From Agrobacterium larrymoorei (GTDB lineage: Bacteria; Pseudomonadota; Alphaproteobacteria; Rhizobiales; Rhizobiaceae): a DNA stretch of 64,000 nt. The stretch spans positions 386,001 through 450,000 of the forward strand of contig NZ_CP039691.1 in assembly GCF_005145045.1 (NCBI RefSeq), given 5' to 3'. Positions 54,203 to 63,980 of the stretch are shown here, in pieces. Each line of letters begins with the position of its first letter. Position 1 is the stretch's first letter. The translations under genes and the position numbers were made by a program. A model generated the notes under the pieces. The model searched no databases. It was not told the origin of the DNA and saw only the letters and a program-made list of their open reading frames with translations.

Positions 54203-55057
54203 TCAGACCTTCAGAAACGAGCGGAAATCATCGGCATAATCGTCATGCCAGCGTGAGAGCGGCGGGCGGTTCTGGACGATGTCGTTTGCGGCCCAGAGGA
54301 TGCGCTTCTCGTCCAGCTGGCGGTCCACTTCGCCGTCAGGGCAGAGAATATAGAAATCGCCTTTGCCGATGCTTTCGACCATGAAATCCACGGTCTGTTC
54401 CGGCGTCCATGCGCCAGATGGTTTTTCGGTGCGGCCATTGGCGGTGAGGCCGGTGAAGACGAAGCCCGGAATCAGTAGGTGTGCGGAGATATTGCCGTTC
54501 TGGATGTTGCGAAGCTCATGCTGGAGTGCCTCGGTGAATGCTTTCACGCCTGCCTTAGAGACGTTGTAGGCAGGGTCACCGGGTGGCGTGGTGATGCCCT
54601 GTTTCGAGCCGGTGTTGATGATGAGGCCCGGTTCGCCATGCGCGATCATGCCCATGCCGAAGACGCGGCTGCCATTGACCACGCCCATGAGATTGACGCC
54701 GAGAACCTTTTCCCAGTTGGGCTGCGGGCCGAAGATCGCGCTGCCGGGCTGGACGCCTGCATTGTTCATGAGAACATGCACGCGACCGAAACGCTGGATG
54801 ACTGTTCTTTCGAGCGCTTCAAGCTCGTCGAGCTTGGAAACGTCAGTGGGGATTGAAACGATCTGGGCTTCGCCATCCTTGGCTTCTGCGGCGATTTCGG
54901 TCTGGGCGGCTCTCAGCTTCTCGCCGTCGAGATCGACCAGCGCGACGCTCATGCCGAGCTTTGCGAATTTCCGGGCGGCGGCCAGACCGATGCCGGAGGC
55001 GGCACCGGTTATGACGGCGACATTATCGGGGCTCAATGCGGGGTGAATAGTCGTCAT
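54203..55057 (-). CDS. Short-chain dehydrogenase/reductase
   Basis: A 284-residue classical SDR. Cofactor loop ITGAASGIGLAAA (about 16), adenine-ring Asp in VALVDLDGE (favours NAD), NNAGV, catalytic Ser in NTGSKQG and Tyr-Lys in YNVSKAG. C-terminal 50 residues (DGEVDRQLDEKRILWAANDI) are longer than minimal SDRs. The ATG at 55057 follows GGAAAGGAG. Substrate unknown. Divergent from argG. Confidence 0.92.
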   Translation of the reverse strand: MTTIHPALSPDNVAVITGAASGIGLAAARKFAKLGMSVALVDLDGEKLRAAQTEIAAEAKDGEAQIVSIPTDVSKLDELEALERTVIQRFGRVHVLMNNAGVQPGSAIFGPQPNWEKVLGVNLMGVVNGSRVFGMGMIAHGEPGLIINTGSKQGITTPPGDPAYNVSKAGVKAFTEALQHELRNIQNGNISAHLLIPGFVFTGLTANGRTEKPSGAWTPEQTVDFMVESIGKGDFYILCPDGEVDRQLDEKRILWAANDIVQNRPPLSRWHDDYADDFRSFLKV

Positions 55058-55298
55058 TGGTTTCTCCTTTCCGCGACCGTTTCTCAAAACGGCAGCGACG
55101 TCCCATGGAACCATGCGCTTTCATACGCGCTCGAAACTTTAGCGTTTTTCAGCTTCCAAGTCACATGACAACGAAAGCGTTCCCTCCGCAGGCGCGTTTT
55201 CATTTCTCTTGCGTGAGCCGATAAACTCGCTAAAAGTGCCGAAATCTCAAGGAAAGGCGAGCGTTTTTGATCGCCGGCACGCAACATGGATTTCTCTG

Positions 55299-56522
55299 AT
55301 GGCACTCCCGAAAGACGTTAAGAAAGTCGTTCTCGCCTATTCCGGCGGTCTCGATACCTCGATCATCCTGAAGTGGCTCCAGACCGAGCTGAACGCGGAA
55401 GTCGTGACCTTCACCGCCGATCTCGGTCAGGGTGAAGAGCTTGAGCCTGCGCGCAAGAAGGCGGAGATGCTCGGCATCAAGGAAATCTTCATCGAGGACG
55501 TGCGCGAAGAATTCGTTCGCGATTTCGTCTTCCCGATGTTCCGCGCCAATGCGGTCTATGAAGGCGTCTACCTGCTCGGCACGTCCATTGCCCGCCCGCT
55601 GATTTCCAAGCACCTGATCGAAATCGCAAAGAAGACCGGAGCGGATGCCATCGCTCACGGCGCGACCGGCAAGGGCAACGATCAGGTTCGCTTCGAGCTT
55701 TCTGCTTACGCCCTGAACCCGGATATCAAGATCATCGCGCCTTGGCGTGACTGGACTTTCAAGAGCCGTACCGATCTCCTGAACTTTGCCGAACAGCACC
55801 AGATTCCGGTTGCCAAGGACAAGAAGGGTGAAGCGCCGTTCTCCGTCGATGCCAACCTGCTGCACTCTTCTTCCGAGGGCAAGGTTCTGGAAGATCCTGC
55901 GCTGGAAGCGCCGGAATATGTGCATATGCGCACCATTTCCCCGGAAGCGGCGCCAGACAAGGCAACCGTGATCAAGGTCGGTTTCCGCAAGGGTGATGCC
56001 GTTTCCATCAATGGTGTCGAAATGTCGCCTGCGACGCTTCTCAAGACACTGAACGATTACGGTCGTGACAACGGCATCGGTCGTCTGGATCTGGTCGAAA
56101 ACCGTTTCGTCGGCATGAAGAGCCGTGGTGTTTACGAAACCCCCGGCGGCACTATCCTGCTTGCGGCGCACCGCGCCATCGAGAGCATCACGCTCGACCG
56201 CGGTGCGGCGCACTTGAAGGACGAGATCATGCCGCGTTACGCCGAGCTGATCTATTACGGCTTCTGGTTCTCGCCGGAGCGCGAAATGCTGCAGGCGCTG
56301 ATCGACAAGAGCCAGGAGCATGTGGAAGGCGAAGTGACGCTGAAGCTCTACAAGGGCAATGTCATGGTCACTGGCCGCGAAAGTGACAAGTCGCTTTATT
56401 CCGACAAGCTCGTTACGTTCGAAGACGATCAGGGCGCTTACGACCAGAAGGACGCGGCAGGCTTCATCAAGCTCAATGCGCTGCGCCTGCGCACGCTCGC
56501 CAAGCGCAATCTCGGTAAGTGA
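55299..56522 (+). CDS. argG: Argininosuccinate synthase
   Basis: A 407-residue enzyme joining citrulline and aspartate with ATP in arginine synthesis. N-terminal ATP-binding [10 protein letters not shown], then [13 protein letters not shown] with the citrulline/aspartate contacts, and the C-terminal tetramer arm. The ATG at 55299 gives [17 protein letters not shown]; an upstream start adds unlikely residues. Stand-alone gene with its own terminator. Confidence 0.97.
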   Translation: MALPKDVKKVVLAYSGGLDTSIILKWLQTELNAEVVTFTADLGQGEELEPARKKAEMLGIKEIFIEDVREEFVRDFVFPMFRANAVYEGVYLLGTSIARPLISKHLIEIAKKTGADAIAHGATGKGNDQVRFELSAYALNPDIKIIAPWRDWTFKSRTDLLNFAEQHQIPVAKDKKGEAPFSVDANLLHSSSEGKVLEDPALEAPEYVHMRTISPEAAPDKATVIKVGFRKGDAVSINGVEMSPATLLKTLNDYGRDNGIGRLDLVENRFVGMKSRGVYETPGGTILLAAHRAIESITLDRGAAHLKDEIMPRYAELIYYGFWFSPEREMLQALIDKSQEHVEGEVTLKLYKGNVMVTGRESDKSLYSDKLVTFEDDQGAYDQKDAAGFIKLNALRLRTLAKRNLGK

Positions 56523-56544
56523 TTTTCTTTGGAATAAGATGTTT

Positions 56545-56568
56545 AAGCCCCGCTTGTCGGGGCTTTTT
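56545..56568 (+). terminator. Intrinsic terminator of argG
   Basis: AGCCCCG and CGGGGCT around CTTGT, then TTTTT. It abuts the stop codon of the convergent MFS gene. Confidence 0.9.
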
Positions 56569-57782
56569 CATGTCTGCCGTCGGGAAAGCGCGACGAGAAT
56601 GAAGTAGCTGAGCACAGCAGCCAGTTCCATCCCAGGAATGACGATGCCGAAGCTCGTCAGCGGCGAGCCGATGATGGATGCAGCGACGCCACCTGCAAAA
56701 CCTGCGCTCATCTGAATAAAGCCCATCATGGCAGATGCCGAGCCCGCGATATGTGGGAAGGGCGCCATGCCGATGGTGATGATGTAAGGCGTGATCAGAG
56801 CCAGCCCGAAGGTTGCCACGGCCACCGGACCCATGATCGACAGGAATGTCGGCGCGATAAAGTGGACGGAGACGAAGATCAGAACGGCCCCGGTCGCACA
56901 CAGGAAAAGACCGAGCAGTGTGGCATGGCGCTCTCCGATCCGTTTGACGATCAATCGCAAGGCAATCGAACCGAGGAAGTAGAAGCCGGATTGCATTAGC
57001 ATGCCCACGCCGAAGGCCGTCGGCGTGAGACCGACTTCGTTGATGAGGATGAAGGGCAGCATGGTGGATTGCGCAAAGAGCGCACCTACAGTTCCGGCAA
57101 GCACGAAGGCTGAGAGAAGAAATCGCAGCGACGACAGAAGCTCGCAATAGGCGCTGAGCAAGCGCGCTGGCAAAAGACGCGTCGGATCGGCAGTCGTGGT
57201 TTCGCGAAGCAGCAGGAAGATGGTCGTCAGGCTTGCAAGCCCGAAGCCCAGCATCAGCACGAACACCGATTGCCAGCCGAATGCGAGAAGCGACAGGCCG
57301 CCAATCGTCGGCCCTGCGGCTGGGCCTACGGCCAGCATGATGCCGATGAGGTTGAGAATTCCGGATGCCTGTGCGCCGGTAAACTGATCGCGAACCACAG
57401 CACGCGCGACCGTCACACCAACGGATGCCCCGATGCCCTGCACGAGCCGTGCTGCCAGCAGGATTTCGACATTCGGTGCAAAAGCGGCCAGCGCGCCGCC
57501 GATGAGATAGATCAGCAGGAAAAAGATGGTCGCCTTGCGGCGGCCAAAGCCATCGGAAACCGCGCCCGCCAGCAATTGCGCCATGGCAAAGCCGCCAAAG
57601 TACAGCGTGAGGCTCATCTTGATGGCGCTTTCGGTGGTCGCGAAGGCGCGGACGAGTTCCGGCATAGCGGGCGTGTAGATCGCCATGGAGATCGGACCGA
57701 GTGCGGTCAGCATTGCGCCCAGCATCGCCGTTCGCCTGACGGACATGGCAGGCTTGCGCATCTCCACGGCCTTGTCCGACAT
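56568..57782 (-). CDS. MFS drug transporter, Bcr/CflA-like
   Basis: A 404-residue twelve-segment exporter with GPISMAIYTPAMPELVRAF in the first region, AQLLAGAVSDGFGRRKAT after the second segment and ARLVQGIGASVGVTVARAVVRDQF, typical of the DHA1 Bcr/CflA group. The ATG at 57782 shares one base with the MarR stop (TGATG), so the regulator is translated first. Expected to expel a drug or aromatic acid that also releases the MarR protein. Confidence 0.92.
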   Translation of the reverse strand: MSDKAVEMRKPAMSVRRTAMLGAMLTALGPISMAIYTPAMPELVRAFATTESAIKMSLTLYFGGFAMAQLLAGAVSDGFGRRKATIFFLLIYLIGGALAAFAPNVEILLAARLVQGIGASVGVTVARAVVRDQFTGAQASGILNLIGIMLAVGPAAGPTIGGLSLLAFGWQSVFVLMLGFGLASLTTIFLLLRETTTADPTRLLPARLLSAYCELLSSLRFLLSAFVLAGTVGALFAQSTMLPFILINEVGLTPTAFGVGMLMQSGFYFLGSIALRLIVKRIGERHATLLGLFLCATGAVLIFVSVHFIAPTFLSIMGPVAVATFGLALITPYIITIGMAPFPHIAGSASAMMGFIQMSAGFAGGVAASIIGSPLTSFGIVIPGMELAAVLSYFILVALSRRQT

Positions 57783-58249
57783 CACGCCTCTGGCTTGGTC
57801 TTGTCGAGCACTGCGGCTTGCAGGTTTTTTTGCACGACCGTCAGAAGATCATGGAAGCGCTCGAGATCGTCTTCAGTAAAGCCGCTCGTTGCCTGCTCGA
57901 TCAGGCCATCGACCTCCCTGCGCACTGCCGCAAGCAAATCGGACGAGCTTTGCGTGAGATAGATGCATTTCGAGCGACGGTCGTCAGGGTTGGGGCGGCG
58001 CTCCACCAGATCAAGGGATTCCAGCTTGTCGAGATAGGTGCAGACGGTCATCGGCTCCAGCCCTATGCGGGCGGCGATATCCGCCTGCTTGCGGCCATCG
58101 ATGGATGCGACTGTCAACAGGGCGCGGGCTTCACCGGGGGTCAATCCCAGACCCGCATTGGCAATACGACGCTCGAAGACGCTGTTGAGAAAACGGGCGC
58201 TGCTGTTCAGCAGAAATGCCAGCGGCTCTCTTTCGGGGTGATTGCTCAT
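57782..58249 (-). CDS. MarR-family transcriptional regulator
   Basis: A 155-residue winged-helix protein: LTPGEARALLTVASIDGRKQADIAARIGLEPMT (helix-turn-helix, about 36-70), then the wing VERRPNPDDRRSKCIYLT with the conserved DxRS. Precedes and overlaps the MFS exporter, the usual arrangement for a repressor of its own efflux operon. A candidate operator lies 30-46 bases upstream of its start. Confidence 0.93.
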   Translation of the reverse strand: MSNHPEREPLAFLLNSSARFLNSVFERRIANAGLGLTPGEARALLTVASIDGRKQADIAARIGLEPMTVCTYLDKLESLDLVERRPNPDDRRSKCIYLTQSSSDLLAAVRREVDGLIEQATSGFTEDDLERFHDLLTVVQKNLQAAVLDKTKPEA

Positions 58250-58278
58250 CAGGGAGATGCTCTTCGGGTCGCCTGTTC

Positions 58279-58295
58279 TAAGTGCTTCTTACTAA
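58279..58295. promoter_or_regulatory. Candidate MarR operator
   Basis: TAAGTGCTTCTTACTAA contains nested inverted arms (TAAG/CTTA; TTAGT/ACTTA with one mismatch). It lies in the 221-base region shared with the divergent M3 peptidase gene, just before marR. Confidence 0.3.
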
Positions 58296-58470
58296 AATCC
58301 TTTGCAATTCGTGGCAAGTTTCTGGCTTTCGCGCAATCGTCTGGAAGAGAAATAGTTTTGCGGCATGTCGCATGGATGAACCGTAAGTCGGCTTCTTGGC
58401 TTTCGCATATTGAAACGTCGCGGCGGGCATGCCCATATGGCTCTTGAATCACATCTGCATGAGGACAGCC

Positions 58471-60537
58471 ATGACATCGACAATCGCGCACTATTCCGCT
58501 CTGACAGACTGGAACGGGAAAAACGGCCTGCCGCGTTTCGAAGCGGTCAGGGATGAGGATTTTTCCGGTGCTTTCGATGCTGCTCTTGCTGCTCACGATG
58601 CAGAGATCGATGCTATTGCTGGCAACAGCGAGGCGCCGAGCTTTGCCAATACGGTCGTGGCGCTGGAAATCGCGGGCGATGAATTGTCGCGCGTTTCGGC
58701 GCTGTTCTGGAATAAGGCCGGTGCCCATACAAACCCGCAAATTCAGGCGCTGGAGCGTGAAATAGCCCCGAAAATGTCGCGGCATTATTCCCGTATCGGC
58801 ATGAACGAAGCGCTGTTCAAGCGCATCGACACGCTTTGGGAGGCGCGACAGACGCTTGGTCTTTCCCATGAAGAACTGCGCGTTTTGGAGCGTCACTGGA
58901 AGGGCTTCGTCCGTGCGGGCGCCAAGCTGCCGAAGGAGAGCCAGGAACGCTTGGCGTCGATCAACGAGGAACTGGCAGGCTTCGGCGCGAAATTCGGACA
59001 GAACGTGCTTGCCGATGAAAAGAACTGGAAGCTGCTTTTGTCTCCCGAGGATGAGCTTGCCGGAATTCCCGGTTTTCTGCGCGATGCCATGGCAGGTGCG
59101 GCGAAAGAGCATGGCGAGGATGGCAAATTCGCGGTGACGCTGTCGCGTTCGATCATCGAACCTTTCCTGACATTCTCCGAGCATCGTGACCTGCGTGAGC
59201 AGGCTTTCAAGGCCTGGGTGGCCCGTGGCGAAAATGGTGGCGAGACCGATAACCGCGAGATCGTAAAGAAGACGCTGGCGCTACGCGAAGAGAAGGCCAA
59301 GCTTCTCGGCTACCAAAGCTTCGCCGCCTACAAGCTGGATGACACGATGGCGAAGATGCCGGATGCGGTGAACGGGCTTCTGGGTCAGGTTTGGGAAAAG
59401 GCCGTCGCCCGTGCGGGCGAGGAAGAGGCCGAGCTTGCTGCCGTCATTGCCGATGAAGGCAAGAACCATGATGTCATGCCGTGGGACTGGCGGCACTATG
59501 CCGAAAAGCTGCGTGCAAAGAAGTTCAATTTTTCCGAAGCCGAACTGAAGCCCTATCTTCAGCTGGAAAAGATCATCGAAGCCTGCTTCGACGTGGCGAC
59601 GCGCCTCTTCGGCATCCACGCCGTCGAATTGAAGGGGGCTGCTGCTTACCACCCGGACGTTCGCACATTCGAAATTCGGGACGACAATGGTGATCTGAAA
59701 GCCATGTTCCTGGGCGATTATTTCGCCAGGCCTTCCAAGCGCTCCGGCGCGTGGATGAGTTCGTTCCAGTCGCAGCACAAGCTGCCGCTGAAGAATGGCG
59801 CGGTCGGCGAGTTGCCGATCATCTACAATGTCTGCAATTTCGCAAAACCAGCCGCAGGAAAACCTGCGCTGCTGTCGCTGGACGATGCGTGCACGTTGTT
59901 CCACGAATTCGGCCATGCGCTTCATGGCATGCTGTCCAATGTCACCTATCCGTCCGTCTCGGGCACGGGCGTTTCGCGCGATTTCGTGGAGCTCCCATCG
60001 CAGCTTTACGAACATTGGCTGACAGTGCCGGAAATCCTGGAGAAATACGCGCTTCACTACGAAACCGGTGAGCCGATGCCGAAGGCGCTGCTGGACAAGG
60101 TGCTGGCTGCTCAGACTTTCAATGCCGGTTTCAATACGGTGGAATTCACCTCCTCGGCTTTGGTCGATATGGCGTTCCACACGCGCGGAACGGTAGATGA
60201 TCCGATGGCCGTTCAAAGCGAGGTTCTGGCGTCGTTGAACATGCCGAAATCCATCGTCATGCGCCATGCAACGCCGCACTTCCAGCACGTCTTCTCGGGC
60301 GACGGATATTCGGCGGGCTACTATTCCTATATGTGGTCGGAAGTGCTGGATGCGGATGCGTTCGAAGCGTTCGAGGAAACCGGCAATCCCTTCGATCCTG
60401 CAACGGCACGCAAGCTTCTCGATAATGTCTATTCCGTTGGCGGCTCGGTCGATCCGGAAGAGACATACAAGGCGTTCCGGGGCAAGATGCCGAGCCCGGA
60501 TGCCATGTTGAAGAAACGCGGGCTGGTTGCCGCTTAA
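58471..60537 (+). CDS. M3-family oligopeptidase (Dcp/OpdA-like)
   Basis: A 688-residue cytoplasmic zinc peptidase degrading oligopeptides. HEFGHALH (about residue 478) holds two zinc ligands and the catalytic Glu; the third zinc Glu lies in the later SQLYEHW region, and the SGDGYSAGYYSYMWS segment near 610 binds substrate, as in Dcp and oligopeptidase A. The ATG at 58471 with GAGGA upstream is preferred to one four codons earlier. A repeat and a terminator-like hairpin follow. Confidence 0.93.
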   Translation: MTSTIAHYSALTDWNGKNGLPRFEAVRDEDFSGAFDAALAAHDAEIDAIAGNSEAPSFANTVVALEIAGDELSRVSALFWNKAGAHTNPQIQALEREIAPKMSRHYSRIGMNEALFKRIDTLWEARQTLGLSHEELRVLERHWKGFVRAGAKLPKESQERLASINEELAGFGAKFGQNVLADEKNWKLLLSPEDELAGIPGFLRDAMAGAAKEHGEDGKFAVTLSRSIIEPFLTFSEHRDLREQAFKAWVARGENGGETDNREIVKKTLALREEKAKLLGYQSFAAYKLDDTMAKMPDAVNGLLGQVWEKAVARAGEEEAELAAVIADEGKNHDVMPWDWRHYAEKLRAKKFNFSEAELKPYLQLEKIIEACFDVATRLFGIHAVELKGAAAYHPDVRTFEIRDDNGDLKAMFLGDYFARPSKRSGAWMSSFQSQHKLPLKNGAVGELPIIYNVCNFAKPAAGKPALLSLDDACTLFHEFGHALHGMLSNVTYPSVSGTGVSRDFVELPSQLYEHWLTVPEILEKYALHYETGEPMPKALLDKVLAAQTFNAGFNTVEFTSSALVDMAFHTRGTVDDPMAVQSEVLASLNMPKSIVMRHATPHFQHVFSGDGYSAGYYSYMWSEVLDADAFEAFEETGNPFDPATARKLLDNVYSVGGSVDPEETYKAFRGKMPSPDAMLKKRGLVAA

Positions 60538-60568
60538 AACGGATTCAGAATAAGGACTCTCGTTTCAA

Positions 60569-60615
60569 GGCATCGGATTATCCGAAAACCGCTTCACACT
60601 TTTCGGTCCGATGCC
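60569..60615. repeat. 47-bp palindromic repeat sharing a core with the element at 5361
   Basis: GGCATCGG and CCGATGCC are the ends, with an inner CCGAAAA/TTTTCGG stem. The core AAAACCGCTTCACACTTTT matches the core of the larger repeat at 5361-5464 with one difference. Likely a short form of the same intergenic family. Confidence 0.65.
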
Positions 60616-60656
60616 GTAAAAACCTGTCACACAACTCTGATACGGCGATTTCGCAA

Positions 60657-60682
60657 GGGGCTTATGTCATAAGCCCCCCTTT
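60657..60682 (+). terminator. Terminator-like hairpin before typA
   Basis: GGGGCTTATG and CATAAGCCCC flank one T, then CCTTT. 120 bases after the peptidase stop and 88 before typA, so it could close the peptidase transcript or act in the typA leader. Confidence 0.6.
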
Positions 60683-60769
60683 CGCATTTGCAAAAAAAAG
60701 GTTATGAGCCCGCCAAACTAAATTGGCGCATCCCATACGATCAGCGCCCCAACCTCAGAGATTTATCAT

Positions 60770-62590
60770 ATGGCACTTCGCAACATCGCGATTATCGCGC
60801 ACGTTGACCATGGCAAAACGACGCTCGTTGACGAGCTTCTGAAGCAGTCCGGTTCGTTCCGCGAAAACCAGCGCGTTGCAGAGCGCGTCATGGATTCGAA
60901 CGACCTCGAAAAAGAACGCGGCATCACCATTCTCGCCAAAGCGACCTCGGTCGAGTGGAAGGGTGTTCGCATCAACATCGTCGACACCCCCGGCCACGCC
61001 GACTTCGGTGGTGAAGTCGAACGTATCCTGTCGATGGTGGATGGCGCGATCGTTCTGGTCGACTCGTCCGAAGGCCCGATGCCGCAGACCAAGTTCGTGG
61101 TTTCCAAGGCGCTCAAGGTCGGCCTCAAGCCAATCGTTGCGATCAACAAGATCGACCGTCCCGATGGCCGCCATGAGGAAGTCATCAACGAAGTGTTCGA
61201 CCTCTTCGCGAACCTCGATGCAACCGACGAGCAGCTCGACTTCCCGATCCTTTACGGTTCCGGTCGCGATGGCTGGATGAACGTCAACCCGGAAGGCCCG
61301 AAGGACGAAGGTCTGGCGCCGCTGCTCGATCTGGTTCTCAAGCACGTTCCTGAGCCAACTGTCGAAGAAGGCCCGTTCCGTCTTATCGGTACCATTCTGG
61401 AAGCCAACAACTTCCTCGGTCGTATCATCACTGGTCGTATCGCTTCCGGCTCCATCAAGCCGAACCAGGCCGTCAAGGTTCTCGGTCAGGACGGCAAGAC
61501 CATCGAAACCGGTCGTATTTCCAAGATCCTCGCTTTCCGCGGTATCGAGCGTACAGCAATCGAAGAAGCCCATGCGGGCGACATCGTGGCCATTGCCGGT
61601 CTCTCCAAGGGCACGGTTGCCGACACGTTCTGCGATCCTTCGGTCAACGAGCCGATGAAGGCACAGCCTATCGATCCGCCGACCGTCACCATGTCCTTCA
61701 TCGTCAATGACAGCCCGCTGGCTGGCACCGAAGGCGACAAGGTTACATCGCGCGTCATTCGTGACCGCCTGTTCAAGGAAGCCGAAGGCAACGTTGCGCT
61801 GAAGATCGAAGAAGCCGAAGGCAAGGATTCGTTCTTCGTTTCCGGTCGCGGCGAATTGCAGCTGGCCGTTCTGATCGAAACCATGCGTCGTGAAGGCTTC
61901 GAGCTTGCCGTTTCGCGTCCGCGCGTCGTCATGCACAAGGACGAAAGCGGCCAGACGATGGAGCCGATCGAAGAAGTTGTCATCGACGTCGATGAAGAGC
62001 ATTCCGGTGTCGTCGTTCAGAAGATGTCCGAGCGCAAGGCTGAAATGACCGAGCTTCGTCCTTCCGGTGGCAATCGCGTTCGCCTGAAGTTCCTCGCTCC
62101 GACCCGTGGTCTGATCGGTTACCAGTCCGAACTTCTGACCGACACGCGCGGCACGGCGATCATGAACCGCCTGTTCCACGACTACCAGCCTTACAAGGGC
62201 GCCATCGGCGGTCGCGTCAACGGTGTTCTCCTGTCCAACGGCATGGGCGAAGCGGTTGCTTACGCCATGTTCAACCTCGAAGATCGCGGCCCGATGATCA
62301 TCGAGCCGGGCGAAAAGGTTTATGCCGGTATGATCATCGGCATTCACTCGCGCGACAACGATCTGGAAGTGAACGTGTTGAAGGGCAAGCAGCTCACCAA
62401 CATCCGCGCTGCCGGTAAGGACGAAGCCGTCAAGCTGACGCCGCCGATCCGCATGACGCTTGACCGCGCTCTTTCCTGGATCCAGGACGATGAGCTGATG
62501 GAAGTCACGCCGAAGTCGATCCGTCTTCGCAAGATGTTCCTCGATGCGAACGACCGCAAGCGCTTCGAAAAGGCAAAGCTGGCCGTCTGA
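60770..62590 (+). CDS. typA: Translational GTPase TypA/BipA
   Basis: A 606-residue ribosome-binding GTPase related to EF-G and LepA, active in stress and 50S assembly. G1 AHVDHGKTT at residue 8, switch I ending RGITI, G3 DTPGHADFGGEV, G4 NKIDRPD; then EF-Tu-like domain II and the TypA-specific C-terminal domain (FLAPTRGLIGYQSE, RGTAIMN). Codons are strongly C-biased, pointing to high expression. Stand-alone, ending in a clear terminator. Confidence 0.97.
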   Translation: MALRNIAIIAHVDHGKTTLVDELLKQSGSFRENQRVAERVMDSNDLEKERGITILAKATSVEWKGVRINIVDTPGHADFGGEVERILSMVDGAIVLVDSSEGPMPQTKFVVSKALKVGLKPIVAINKIDRPDGRHEEVINEVFDLFANLDATDEQLDFPILYGSGRDGWMNVNPEGPKDEGLAPLLDLVLKHVPEPTVEEGPFRLIGTILEANNFLGRIITGRIASGSIKPNQAVKVLGQDGKTIETGRISKILAFRGIERTAIEEAHAGDIVAIAGLSKGTVADTFCDPSVNEPMKAQPIDPPTVTMSFIVNDSPLAGTEGDKVTSRVIRDRLFKEAEGNVALKIEEAEGKDSFFVSGRGELQLAVLIETMRREGFELAVSRPRVVMHKDESGQTMEPIEEVVIDVDEEHSGVVVQKMSERKAEMTELRPSGGNRVRLKFLAPTRGLIGYQSELLTDTRGTAIMNRLFHDYQPYKGAIGGRVNGVLLSNGMGEAVAYAMFNLEDRGPMIIEPGEKVYAGMIIGIHSRDNDLEVNVLKGKQLTNIRAAGKDEAVKLTPPIRMTLDRALSWIQDDELMEVTPKSIRLRKMFLDANDRKRFEKAKLAV

Positions 62591-62613
62591 CCCCGCCCAG
62601 TTAACCAAGTTTG

Positions 62614-62642
62614 AAAACCCGGCCTCCGTGCCGGGTTTTTTA
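62614..62642 (+). terminator. Intrinsic terminator of typA
   Basis: AAACCCGGC and GCCGGGTTT around CTCCGT, followed by TTTTA; 24 bases after the stop. Confidence 0.92.
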
Positions 62643-62790
62643 TTGTGGGTGCGAATCGCTGTCGCTTGTGCCGATGGTAAAAATTGCGTTAATCTTGTCC
62701 CCGTCGTCCACATGAATAGGCTGTGGGTAAGCTTCCTGCCGTTAACCTTTACGGCTGGTAAGTTTTCCGCGCCGGGGCCAGAATCGCGTT

Positions 62791-63297
62791 ATGAAAACGT
62801 TATTCATCGATATTCGCCGCGCCGAGGCGAATGATGCCGCTGCCATTGCGCAGGTGCACAGGCTTTCCTGGGAGCAGGCCTATGCGGGCCTTATCCCGCA
62901 CAAGCCGCTCTGGCAGATGCTGGATCGCCGCGGTGAGGACTGGTGGAGACGTGCCGCGAGAGGTTCCGCCACCATGCTGGTGGTGGAGGTTGCAAGCGTG
63001 GTTGCCGGTTATACGACGCTTGGCCTGAACCGTGCGCGCGGGCTGCCCTATGATGGTGAAGTCTACGAACTTTATCTGCGCCCGGAATATCAGGGCATCG
63101 GCCTTGGCTCGGTTCTCTTCAAGGAGGCGCGCCGTCTTTTGAAGTCGCTCGGCTGCAACGGCGTCGTCGCGTGGTGCCTTGAAGATAGCGATGTTGCCAA
63201 TCGTTTCTTCCGCTCGCATGGCGGCAAGGATATCGCCGAAGGCATGGAAGATTTTGCAGACACGCAGTTGCGCAAGATCGGTTTTGCCTGGCGTTGA
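62791..63297 (+). CDS. GNAT-family N-acetyltransferase
   Basis: A 168-residue acetyltransferase: N-terminal IRRAEANDAAAIAQVHRLSWEQAYAG, the acetyl-CoA loop RPEYQGIGLGSVLFKEA (Q-x-x-G-x-G/A form, about residue 103), and ANRFFRSHGGK near the end. Resembles the single-domain GNATs acting on small molecules or peptide N-termini. No clear partner. GGGG upstream is a weak ribosome site. Confidence 0.88.
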   Translation: MKTLFIDIRRAEANDAAAIAQVHRLSWEQAYAGLIPHKPLWQMLDRRGEDWWRRAARGSATMLVVEVASVVAGYTTLGLNRARGLPYDGEVYELYLRPEYQGIGLGSVLFKEARRLLKSLGCNGVVAWCLEDSDVANRFFRSHGGKDIAEGMEDFADTQLRKIGFAWR

Positions 63298-63446
63298 GCG
63301 GCAAAACACAATTCGGATATTCAAAGAGTTAGGGCGTCCGGCGCCCTTGACAGCATTTACGCCAATATGCGCCTCAAGTCGTGTTGCAATATAGCTGCTT
63401 TCCCAGTATCGAGAACCGATTTCAACTCACGGAATGAGGAAAGAGT

Positions 63447-63980
63447 ATGCGTATTGATGCAATCTCCGTCGGCAAGAACCCGCCCGATGACGTCAATGTG
63501 ATCGTTGAAGTGCCGGTCGGCGGTCATCCGATCAAGTACGAGATGGACAAGGATGCAGGCGCTCTGGTCGTAGACCGCTTCCTCTACACCCCAATGACCT
63601 ATCCGGGTAACTACGGCTTCGTGCCGCACACCCTGTCGGACGATGGCGATCCAATCGACGTTCTGATCTGCAACACGCGCCCTCTGGTGCCAGGCTGCGT
63701 CATCAATGTTCGCCCAATCGGCGTGATGATCATGGAAGACGATGGCGGCAAGGACGAGAAGATCCTCGCGGTTCCGGTTCCCAAGCTGACGCGCCGTTAC
63801 GACAAGGTCGTAAACTACACCGACCTGCCGGAAATCACGCTCAAGCAGATCGAGCACTTCTTCGAGCACTACAAGGATCTGGAGCCCGGCAAGTGGGTGA
63901 AGATGGGCGGCTGGCAGGATGTCGACGTTGCCAAGAAGCTGATCGTCGAAGCCATCGAGCGTTACAAGGCGCAGGGCTGA
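63447..63980 (+). CDS. ppa: Inorganic pyrophosphatase (family I)
   Basis: A 177-residue soluble hexameric-type enzyme cleaving pyrophosphate, pulling biosynthetic reactions forward. The metal site DGDPIDVLI is intact, as are [12 protein letters not shown], the substrate Lys in PIKYEMDKD and the later [22 protein letters not shown] precedes the ATG. Last gene of the window; its terminator is out of range. Confidence 0.97.
   Translation: MRIDAISVGKNPPDDVNVIVEVPVGGHPIKYEMDKDAGALVVDRFLYTPMTYPGNYGFVPHTLSDDGDPIDVLICNTRPLVPGCVINVRPIGVMIMEDDGGKDEKILAVPVPKLTRRYDKVVNYTDLPEITLKQIEHFFEHYKDLEPGKWVKMGGWQDVDVAKKLIVEAIERYKAQG

Noticed and set aside
60755..62713. A 652-codon open frame antisense to typA
   Set aside because: Same shadow effect: typA is a full, strongly biased gene, and the antisense product has no domain or ribosome site.
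63347..63352. TTGACA upstream of ppa as a -35 box
   Set aside because: No -10 hexamer is found 16-18 bases downstream.
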